From: Succinimonas sp045124755
GTDB lineage: Bacteria > Pseudomonadota > Gammaproteobacteria > Enterobacterales > Succinivibrionaceae
Strand: one strand, 5' to 3'
Assembly (NCBI RefSeq): GCF_045124755.1
Contig: NZ_JBGVMK010000205.1
DNA: 33,279 nt
Shown here: positions 24,204 to 31,846 of the stretch, piece after piece
How the letters are laid out: every line of letters starts with the position of its first letter
Numbering within the stretch: position 1 is the first letter of the stretch
The notes under the pieces: generated by a model
The model's input: only the letters and a program-made list of their open reading frames with translations
Database searches by the model: none
Told to the model about the DNA's origin: nothing
Made by a program: the position numbers and the translations under genes

Positions 24204-25637
24204 TTACTCCTGGAACAGATCCCCGAGCAGGATTACATTGGAAAACACATTGCTGTACTCGTTTTTCTTAAGGCCGAAGGTGGTTACCAGGGTATTTCTG
24301 ATAACCGTTTTCGGAGACACGTATTTCTGAAGCAGCGCTTCTCTGTTCAGAAGCGTCCTGTAATATTCGTTGCTTACATCGTACTCGCCGCTGTAAAACT
24401 TCAGTTCGCACATATTGATCACATTGTCATTTCTGATGATGAGGAGATCAATCTGCGCCCCCTTCTCGTCATCAGGCCTTTTAGACCACGCCGAGGCCCG
24501 GGTAATCACTCCTGAAATGCCCAGAGATTTTTTAAGCTGCTCAATATGATTGAAGCAGACATTTTCAAATGCCAGTCCGCGCCATGCGGATAACGACTGG
24601 GCACTGGAATTCTGCTGCCAGAATTTCTCATTGCCGGACTCATGATCCTTCAGAAAACGCAGATAAAAAATGCAAAACAGATCTGTCAGTTTGTAATGAG
24701 GCTCGCGCCTGCTGAAACCAAACGGGACATACTTTACCGCAAAATCACTTGCAATAAGAGCTTTCAGGCTTTTGGAGATTCCCTCTCCTTCCGAAAGATG
24801 CAGTTTTTCGATAATCTCCTTTCTGGTAAATCCGGCATTGTTTTTGCTGAGCAGATCCACTATAGATTTTTCAGATTCAGGATTCGCAAATACCGATGCA
24901 AAGAGTCTGTCATATTCATCCTTCAACTTTGCATTTTTGGCAAAGAAGATCTTATCGATATTCTGAGCCAGGCTGAACTCTCCGTCTACATACCGCATGT
25001 AGCAGGGAATGCCTCCGAAAACCATATAGCTCTGCACGATATCGTACCTGGAAAGCCTGATATCGTTTGATTTGTAAAACTCCTCGCATTCGGCCAGAGT
25101 AAAGGGGGCCAGCTTAATTTCATAAGTAACGCGGTCGTAAAGACCGCCATGATCATTGATAAGATTATCCAAAATCCAGGAATTGGCGCTCCCGCAAACC
25201 ACCAGCATGAAATTTTTGCGATGACAGGCCCAGGTATTCCAGAACCCTTCAAAAGCCTGTACAAATGATGAACGCGGAGTATCTAACCATGGCATCTCGT
25301 CAATGAAGACCAGCTGTCTTGAGCCGTCATCGATTTTTTGAAGATGCTTTTCCAGGAGAAAGAAGGCATCAAACCAGGACTTTGGTTTAGCCCCTTCCGT
25401 CATCCCGTGCAGAAGCAGGGACTTGTAAAAATGCTCCAGCTGCTTTTTTAACTGACCTTTGGCGTCACTGACATCAGGAGCAAGTCCGGCATGTCTGAAG
25501 GTAATCCGTCCGGCAAAGGTTTCATCCACCAGAAAGGTTTTTCCGACTCGGAGCCGTCCGTAAATTGCCACAAATTCCGCGCTGTTTCTGTCATATAGCT
25601 TGTTTAATTCCCGGATCTCTTTTTTGCGCCCAATCAT
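24204..25637 (-). CDS. archaeal-type ATPase with C-terminal PD-(D/E)XK domain (DUF234)
   Basis: 477 residues, ATG 25637 with GGAG upstream. AAA+ ATPase_2 domain: MIGRKKEIRELNKLY start, Walker A YGRLRVGKT (26-34), Walker B LVFIDEMPW (~108-116), sensor VVCGSANSW. A winged-helix region follows (~270-310, GFTRKEIIEKLHLSEGEGISKSLKAL). The DUF234 C-terminus carries a PD-(D/E)XK nuclease-like core (GAQIDLLIIRNDNVINMCELKFY) with Asp, Glu and Lys all present. Such proteins are frequent in gut bacteria and archaea, suspected of selfish or defence roles, with no settled function. It has its own near-consensus promoter and a hairpin in the 5' leader, so it is an independent unit. Confidence 0.85.
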   Translation of the reverse strand: MIGRKKEIRELNKLYDRNSAEFVAIYGRLRVGKTFLVDETFAGRITFRHAGLAPDVSDAKGQLKKQLEHFYKSLLLHGMTEGAKPKSWFDAFFLLEKHLQKIDDGSRQLVFIDEMPWLDTPRSSFVQAFEGFWNTWACHRKNFMLVVCGSANSWILDNLINDHGGLYDRVTYEIKLAPFTLAECEEFYKSNDIRLSRYDIVQSYMVFGGIPCYMRYVDGEFSLAQNIDKIFFAKNAKLKDEYDRLFASVFANPESEKSIVDLLSKNNAGFTRKEIIEKLHLSEGEGISKSLKALIASDFAVKYVPFGFSRREPHYKLTDLFCIFYLRFLKDHESGNEKFWQQNSSAQSLSAWRGLAFENVCFNHIEQLKKSLGISGVITRASAWSKRPDDEKGAQIDLLIIRNDNVINMCELKFYSGEYDVSNEYYRTLLNREALLQKYVSPKTVIRNTLVTTFGLKKNEYSNVFSNVILLGDLFQE

Positions 25638-25663
25638 AACAGCTCTCCGAATTGCATTTATTT

Positions 25664-25696
25664 TGAGGTGAAATACCTTTTTTGCATTTCAGCTCA
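25664..25696 (-). promoter_or_regulatory. 11-base inverted repeat in the leader of the DUF234 ATPase gene
   Basis: TGAGGTGAAAT (25664-25674) and ATTTCAGCTCA (25686-25696) pair with one mismatch around an 11-base loop. It begins a few bases after the predicted transcription start and ends about 27 bases before the ATG, so it could be an operator or a leader hairpin. Confidence 0.5.
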
Positions 25697-25704
25697 CTAT
25701 TAGA

Positions 25705-25733
25705 ATCATAGCTTGCAAAAGAACCGACGTCAA
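25705..25733 (-). promoter_or_regulatory. sigma70-type promoter of the DUF234 ATPase gene
   Basis: On minus TTGACG (25733-25728), exactly 17 bases, then TATGAT (25710-25705); one mismatch to consensus in each hexamer. The ATG is at 25637. Beyond it, to 25990, I see nothing else. Confidence 0.72.
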
Positions 25734-25990
25734 TGAACTCCCGTCAGATTTCAAAGCCGTCTGATTCTGTCGTTATCTCGTTCGGCCGTTATCTCATTCA
25801 TCCATCTGTCCCCTACCTCCGCGGTCCCCCCACCTCCGAAAAACATGCTTATTATGAGGCGAACCTCCGTTTTTATCATTCCGCCTCAGATTAAAAATCA
25901 TTACCTGAGCCTGCGGAATGATTCCCTGAATCCGGCGATTTCCCTGATTATGGTTCTGAAATCAGCCGGAACGGCTGCTTTCTGAGAAGA

Positions 25991-26665
25991 TTACAGATCC
26001 CATATTATCCTTAAAGCAGGCCTGACAACAAGCCAGTTTGTGTAAACGGGAATGCCGTAAAGGGAAATCTCGCCCTCCCAGGAAAAGTTCAAAGCGCCGT
26101 CCTGAAAAATCCCCGGCGAACGCAGCCACCAGGAGCAGCAGCCGTTGTCATCAACAGGCAATGCGCCTTGTTCATTGGCATACTTCGTGGGCTGACACAA
26201 TCTGGCGCTACTATCCTTTAAATACCGCTCCGCCTCCGCAAGGCTGAGGCAGAAAACCCGATCCCGGGTATTATTTCCGCCTTTGGTATGGTATCTCGGG
26301 TTATCATCGTTAACAACATCTGACAGGATGATCCGCTGCCGCTCCTTCCTTGAGAAAGCCTTCAGAAAATCCTTGTTAAGCCATTCACGAAGCTCGGAAT
26401 CCTCTCAGGTGAGGTTGGTGAAGTAACGGCAATGCCGTTTGCAGTCAAGGCCGTAACGGCTCACGAGAAGAGCCTCGTTATCCTTCACCTCCAGCACCAG
26501 CCATTCTATGGGGTCTTTGGTGTCTCCGTGACTCTCAGGATAAGTCCCGAACTTCACATACTCCCCGGCTTTAAATCTCATGGGGTTCTCCGGAGAACAG
26601 GCTCTTTCCCTTACCGCTATGTCCTTCACCATGTCTATCGCATTTTCCGCCATCGATCCTGTCAT
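25991..26665 (-). pseudogene. single DUF6273-domain gene broken by one stop codon
   Basis: From ATG 26665 (GGGG eight bases upstream, the same context as the intact gene's start) the frame encodes one complete DUF6273 domain: YVKFGTYPESHGDTKDPIEWLVLEVKDNEALLVSRYGLDC, then TGA at 26407-26405. It then continues in the same frame EDSELREWLNKDFLKAF..., DDNPRYHT, WWLRSPG and VVRPALRIIWDL to the natural stop at 25991. In all three domains of the intact neighbour the stop position is a Trp (TW[EK]DC), so a TGG-to-TGA change is the single visible lesion. Everything after it is intact, so the mutation is recent or the stop is read through at a low level. Confidence 0.78.
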
Positions 26666-27151
26666 GTTTGCTGCCCCAAAATCTGACCGTAAATACCGCC
26701 CTTCCTGAAAACAGAAGTCGCCTGAGGCGATTTTATCCGGAAATCTGGCCCCGGAAAACACCGTCCCGCCGATGAGCCGGGCTGGGCAGCGGAAGCCCCG
26801 GCAGAAGAAGGATATTTTCAGGAAAAGGAACGATGCAAGGGGCAAAGCAGGGAACAATGCTAAAAACGGGACGGAAGTGTGTGTGACTGAAGCCCATGCA
26901 AAATAAAGCTTCCTGACTCCATGCGGCAGGATGATTGCCACTTTCGGATCTTCGGAGATGCCCCGGCTTAAGAAGCATTCTGAGAATCATCGCCCAGCGC
27001 CGCTCCATACTTTACGTACGGGACATCTCCGGAGCAGCGGAAATGCCCCTTCTAACGGTTCCCGAGGGTTGCTATCCCAAATCTGTCCCGCCGCCCGCCG
27101 TGGGAGGAAGATGAGCGCGGCGAGACCGCATCATGTGTCCGGCTCCGCCGC
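26666..27151 (-). other. intergenic region; duplicated promoter-proximal sequence
   Basis: About the first 100 bases (26666-26765) resemble the upstream region of the intact DUF6273 gene (29528-29630), including TAAAAT on minus (26735-26730) and a GGTGTTTT block near 26763. The rest to 27151 holds only short frames that I do not believe. Confidence 0.45.
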
Positions 27152-29527
27152 CTAAACTGATTCCAGGATTAGCAGATTCCAGATGGCAGGATTCCAGATT
27201 ATCCGTAAAGCAGGCCGCACAGCGATGCATCCACTGTTTGCGTATTCCCCATCCAGATTAAGCGCGCCATCCAAATCCATGAACGCGGCGCAGTCCTGCT
27301 CACGGCCCGGCGACCGCAGCCACCAGTCGCAGGGGCCGCTGCCACCATCCATCAGATCCCCCTGTTTGCGGGCATGCTCTGTGGCCCGGCATTCTCTTTC
27401 GGCATCACTGTTAAAATACTGATCCGCCTCCGTGATGCTCAGGCAGAAAATCCGATCTTTGGTATTATCTCCGCCGCGGGTGCCATGTCCCGGATTATCG
27501 TCATTCACTGACTCTGAGAGACGGATCCGGCACTGTTCCTCCTCCGTGAACGCCTCATTCAGAAAATCAATGTTAAGCCATTTCCGAAGAGCGCAATCCT
27601 TCCATGTTGTTTCTTCAAAAGTGTTATCATACGGCTGGCAGTCCAAAGCGTAACGGCTCATCAGGAGAGCCTCATTGCCTTTAACCTCCAAAATCAGCCA
27701 TTCTATGGGCTCTTTGATGTCGCCGTTATTCTGCGGGTAAGTGCCGAACTTAATATACTTCCCTGATTTAACTATCGCGGACTTGTCAGGAAAGGTTCCG
27801 CTTTCATTTGCCGCCATGCCTGGCACCAGGGCTTTTGCATTATCTTGAACACTATGCTCAGCCTTACGCCCTGCCTTATAGCCGGCCTCATATCCTGCCA
27901 TAAATCCCGACACATACCTTGCCATGGAGGCTATGATTTTCGGGGCCCCTGAAGTCAGGTTGTCAGCGCTGTTGCTTCCTGATTTCCGAAGGTCATTCAG
28001 AGCGGCTTCATCATGTTTGGCCCCCTTAAGATTCCAGATCAGCCTTAAAGCGGGGCGAACAGCGTAGTCACCATGGGAGACAAGACAACCAGACAGGTCG
28101 AATCCTCCAACCGAATGTACGTACGAACAGAAGTCCTCACTTAAGCCCGGTGTCCGCAGCCACCATTTACAGCAGCCATTTCCAGAATTCACCCATGAGC
28201 CCTGGTTACGGGCATACTCCGTGGCCCGGCACTCTCCTTTGCGGTCATTCTTAAAAAAATGCACCGCCTCCGCGAGGCTCAGACAAAAAATGCGATCCTG
28301 AGTATCATTTCCGCCGCTGATTTCATATTCCAGATTATCGTCATTCACTAACTCTGAGAGCTTGATCCGGCTCTGTTCCTCCTCAGTGAAAGCCTTATTC
28401 AGGAAATCATTGTTAAGCCATTTCCGCAGATCGCAGTCCTCCCAGGTTACGTCTGCGAACTCTTCGTTATACGGCTTGCAGTCAAGACCATAGCGGCTCA
28501 CCAGAAGAGCCTCGTTGCCCTTGACCTCCAAAACCAGCCATTCTATGGGATCTGCGGGGCTGCCGTTATTCTGGGGGTAGCTCCCGAACTTAACATAACC
28601 CCCGGTTTTGACTTTCATGGGTTCTTCCGGTGAATGGCTGCTTCCCTTTGCGGCATGGTCTTGCGCCAGGCCTCCCGCATTATCCTGAGCCTTATCTCCG
28701 GTTCCGTTCCCTGTCAAAGGTTCTCGGGTTTTCGCAGTCCCGGACATCAGATTGGCATTGCCGCTCTTTCCTGATTTCCCAGAGGCATTTAAGGCTGCTT
28801 TGTCATCTTTGGCGGACGGCAAATTACAGATCAGCCTTAAAGCGGGCCTCACGGCATAGAAAACACGGTACAGGTAATCCCCGCCAACATGGAGCTCACC
28901 GTCCGTACCCACGATCGCAACATCGCACGGAGTAATGCCCGGGGAGCGCAGCCACCACCAGCAACAGCCTTCATGGATAAAGCCGCCGCACTGCGGTATT
29001 ACCAAAGCTGCCGGCTGACACCGTCTCTCAGAGTCATCCTTAAAATACCGTTCCGCCTCCGCAAAACTGAGACAGAAAACCCGATCCCGGGTATCATTGC
29101 CGCCGCTGGTATAAAATACGCTGTTATCGTCATTCACTACCTCTGTGAGCCTGATTCTTTGCTGTTCCTCCGCAGTGAAAGCCTTATTCAGGAAATCATT
29201 GTTAAGCCACTTCCGAAGATCGCAATCCTCCCAGGTCATGCATTCCTTCTTATGATGGTATGGGATGCACTGAAGAGCATAGCGGCTCACCAGAAGGGCC
29301 TCATTGCCCTTGACCTCCAAGACCAGCCATTCAATGGGCTCTTTGACACGCTTTTTATTCTGTGGAAAGCTGCCGAACCTGACATAATCCCCGGCTTTAA
29401 CGCTCACGGGGAGATCCGGCGCAATGTCTGTCACAATGTCTTTCACCAGGTCTTTCGCATTATCCTGAGCCTTGTTTTCTGCCGCTTTTCCGGCCTTAGA
29501 TCTTGCCGCAGTCTTAGATCTTGCCAT
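27152..29527 (-). CDS. protein with three tandem DUF6273 domains
   Basis: 791 residues from ATG 29527, preferred over GTG 29623 because GGGG lies nine bases upstream and the broken copy has the same start context. A basic Ala/Lys-rich N-terminus (MARSKTAARSKAGKAAENKAQDNAK) precedes three homologous domains at about residues 42-236, 304-500 and 585-780. Each runs from (Y)V[KR]FGS[FY]PQN, EWL[VI]LEVKGNEALL[VM]SRY, TW[EK]DC.LRKWLN.DFLN.AFT and VNDDN to WWLR[ST]PG and VRPALR. Linkers are low complexity. DUF6273 has a sulfatase-modifying/C-type-lectin-like look and is common in gut bacteria; its role is unknown, perhaps ligand or protein binding. The stretch between WWLR and VRPALR varies strongly between domains. 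No membrane segment or clear signal peptide. Confidence 0.8.
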   Translation of the reverse strand: MARSKTAARSKAGKAAENKAQDNAKDLVKDIVTDIAPDLPVSVKAGDYVRFGSFPQNKKRVKEPIEWLVLEVKGNEALLVSRYALQCIPYHHKKECMTWEDCDLRKWLNNDFLNKAFTAEEQQRIRLTEVVNDDNSVFYTSGGNDTRDRVFCLSFAEAERYFKDDSERRCQPAALVIPQCGGFIHEGCCWWWLRSPGITPCDVAIVGTDGELHVGGDYLYRVFYAVRPALRLICNLPSAKDDKAALNASGKSGKSGNANLMSGTAKTREPLTGNGTGDKAQDNAGGLAQDHAAKGSSHSPEEPMKVKTGGYVKFGSYPQNNGSPADPIEWLVLEVKGNEALLVSRYGLDCKPYNEEFADVTWEDCDLRKWLNNDFLNKAFTEEEQSRIKLSELVNDDNLEYEISGGNDTQDRIFCLSLAEAVHFFKNDRKGECRATEYARNQGSWVNSGNGCCKWWLRTPGLSEDFCSYVHSVGGFDLSGCLVSHGDYAVRPALRLIWNLKGAKHDEAALNDLRKSGSNSADNLTSGAPKIIASMARYVSGFMAGYEAGYKAGRKAEHSVQDNAKALVPGMAANESGTFPDKSAIVKSGKYIKFGTYPQNNGDIKEPIEWLILEVKGNEALLMSRYALDCQPYDNTFEETTWKDCALRKWLNIDFLNEAFTEEEQCRIRLSESVNDDNPGHGTRGGDNTKDRIFCLSITEADQYFNSDAERECRATEHARKQGDLMDGGSGPCDWWLRSPGREQDCAAFMDLDGALNLDGEYANSGCIAVRPALRIIWNPAIWNLLILESV

Positions 29528-29968
29528 TTTGCTTTTCCCCGAGGTCTGATTGCAAATAGCAGCCCTTCCTGAGTCCCGGGCCGCCTGAAGGATTTTACCA
29601 AAAGCCCGTCCCCGAAAAAACACCGGCTTAACAGGTGAGCATTACCGGGAGCGGGAGAGCCGAATCTTTAAGCTTTGCAGGAAAGAAAGGAAGAGGCACA
29701 GAATAAAAGAATCTGGCTGATCACTGATGACAAAGGGGCGGAAGCCTGAAACGAAGGCAGCCCCGCTGAGCAATCGTTTACGAAACTCCGGGGCGGTGAG
29801 TGAGCAGTATAGTTTACGTTTTCGATCACTCCGGGAACATTCCCGGCCAAGGTTCCGACATCTGCATCTTTAAGTTCAGCCACATATCACGGATGAAAAA
29901 CCGGCACAGTGTTAGAATGACGGGGATGTTACGGATGATGACGTTATGAGATTCGGAGCGGTTAAATT
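29528..29968. other. divergent intergenic region with probable promoter of the DUF6273 gene
   Basis: 441 bases without a credible gene. On minus TAAAAT (29597-29592) at the same place as in the broken copy is the likely -10; the -35 position is only a T-run (29620-29615). The plus-strand nuclease gene at 29969 has GGAG ten bases before its ATG; no clear promoter for it was found. Confidence 0.4.
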
Positions 29969-31429
29969 ATGGGAAGCATTCTGAATCCTGCTGAGATTAA
30001 TTTTTTTGCTGATCTGGTGAAAGCAAAGGATTTCAGGGTATTCGTGGATAAAACAGATTTCATTGCCAAAACTAACACGCTCCTTAACTCAGGCAGGAAT
30101 CTTCTGGCCGTAACACGTCCCCGCAGATTCGGAAAAACCGTAACCGCGCATATGCTTTTGGCTTATTATTCCAAAGCCTATGCCGGGCAGAGTATTTTTG
30201 ACGGACTCAAAATAACAAATGAAGGTGATAAGGACAGTTACGCAAAGCATCTGAACAAGTACGATGTAATCTACATTGGCATGAACTACATCAGAGGCAA
30301 ATATAATGAGTACCTCGAAGATGAGGAGCTTCATGTCAAGGGGGTTGCTACTCTTGTTGATTTTCTGAAATATGCGATTATTGAGGAACTGAAAGAAAAC
30401 GAAGACTATGCCGCAGCGCTCAGTAAAAACAGCAAAATAGGCAAAAAATCTCTTCTGTCCGCATTACAGGAAATATGCAAATATACCGGAGAAAGATTTA
30501 TCCTGATCATGGACGAGTGGGATCTGGTTTTCCGGGAATACCAGAATGACACTAAGCTGCAGGAGAAGTTTATTGATATTCTCCGCAGCCTGTTTAAATC
30601 TAAGGGCGGATTAGGCTGTTTTGCTCTTGCCTATCTCACCGGCATCCTTCCCATCAAAAAGATCAATTCTGAGTCAGCACTAAACAACTTTGATGAATAC
30701 AGCATGCTCACCCCCGGTGATTATGCTCCTTACTTCGGTTTTACCGATGCCGAGGTTGCCGACATTGTAAAATCACCAAACTGCAAAGTTTCGCATGAGG
30801 AGTTAAAGGAGTGGTACAAGGGTTATAAAATCAAAGGTGTCGATATTTACAACCCTAACTCCGTATACAAAGCAGTCAGCCGAAACGAATGCATCAGCTA
30901 CTGGATCGGCACCTCATCAAACGAAGAATTTGTCCGTCTCATAAACGCTGATTTTGAAGGCCTTAAGGAAGATATTGTCAATTTGATCGAAGGTGATGAA
31001 GTTACCTTCAGCTGCGCCAATTTTCAGAATGACATGGTCAACATCAAAGACAAACACGATGTTTTCTGCCTCCTGGTATGTCTCGGTTATCTCGGCTGCT
31101 CTGACACCAAAAACAAATATCGCAAGATTGCTTATGTTCCGAATGCCGAAGTCAAAGCGGTGCTGATGGATATTGTGAGGGAGCAGAACTGGTACGAGTG
31201 CATGGAAACCATCAGGCGTTCGGAAGATCTCCTGAAAGCCATCATGGAGCTTGACGGAACGACCGCAGCAAAGCTGATTCAGGATATCCATAATTCTCCT
31301 GCGGTATCTCTTACGTACTGCATCATGACCGGTCTTTTATGGTCAACTCTTGATGATTACAGCTATCATCGCGAAGAGCCTACCGGAAAAGGACGCGCGG
31401 ATCTGGTGTATGAACCTATTACAACCTGA
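29969..31429 (+). CDS. AAA-ATPase-like/PD-(D/E)XK protein, C-terminus truncated by an IS
   Basis: 486 residues. The N-terminus has the AAA-ATPase-like layout (PF09820): FVDKTDFIAK, Walker A variant TRPRRFGKT (49-57), GLKI, then Walker B ILIMDEWD, and the LAYLTGILPIKK segment. The second half has the YNPNSV, YW and EVTF features of the family. The expected C-terminal PD-(D/E)XK nuclease begins (GKGRADLVYEP) with its Asp, but the frame stops four residues later, before the ExK strand. The following DNA belongs to the right-hand IS. The nuclease is therefore very likely inactive while the ATPase remains. Normal relatives are ~550 residues. Roles of the family are unproven. Confidence 0.78.
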   Translation: MGSILNPAEINFFADLVKAKDFRVFVDKTDFIAKTNTLLNSGRNLLAVTRPRRFGKTVTAHMLLAYYSKAYAGQSIFDGLKITNEGDKDSYAKHLNKYDVIYIGMNYIRGKYNEYLEDEELHVKGVATLVDFLKYAIIEELKENEDYAAALSKNSKIGKKSLLSALQEICKYTGERFILIMDEWDLVFREYQNDTKLQEKFIDILRSLFKSKGGLGCFALAYLTGILPIKKINSESALNNFDEYSMLTPGDYAPYFGFTDAEVADIVKSPNCKVSHEELKEWYKGYKIKGVDIYNPNSVYKAVSRNECISYWIGTSSNEEFVRLINADFEGLKEDIVNLIEGDEVTFSCANFQNDMVNIKDKHDVFCLLVCLGYLGCSDTKNKYRKIAYVPNAEVKAVLMDIVREQNWYECMETIRRSEDLLKAIMELDGTTAAKLIQDIHNSPAVSLTYCIMTGLLWSTLDDYSYHREEPTGKGRADLVYEPITT

Positions 31430-31846
31430 AAGTAGGTGTATGTATACCTGCTAACTATTAAATTCTGGCATGATTATTGCTTGTGATATTGATACCCAGC
31501 AAGCATTTATTGCACAGACAGTCTCTAATTTTGTGTACCTGTTCTCTTCTCGTTTTCAATTGTACTGATGCTGTCTATGCCTTTGGTAGTCGACAACCCG
31601 TCAGAATCAGTCCTTTTACTTCAATAGTTTTCTCCCCTGATTCATTCATTTGGCCAATGAGAAGCTGATGACATTTTAGCACGATTGATGCCTTTCCACT
31701 TTACTGACCTGCCAATGGTTCTGATCACGTATTTGCGTTTCTGAATAGTCTTACCGGTATGCCGGTTTTGTGATTCAAATCACTGTATTAACGAGTATAC
31801 ATATTGTATAATTATCGCGTGATGTATACCTGTTAACGGAGTACTT
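31430..31846 (+). mobile_element. 5' end of the right-hand IS1634-like element, with direct repeats
   Basis: 417 AT-rich bases between the truncated nuclease gene and the transposase start, holding no credible gene. ATGTATACCTGCTAAC (31440-31455) and ATGTATACCTGTTAAC (31822-31837) differ at one base. The first lies 11 bases past the abrupt end of the nuclease frame, so the IS end is probably within a few bases of 31425-31440. The second overlaps the transposase ribosome-site region. A -10-like TATAAT at 31806-31811 could drive the transposase. Confidence 0.5.

Noticed and set aside
27152..29527. Diversity-generating retroelement acting on the DUF6273 domains
   Set aside because: No reverse transcriptase or template repeat is visible, and differences between copies are not limited to adenine positions.
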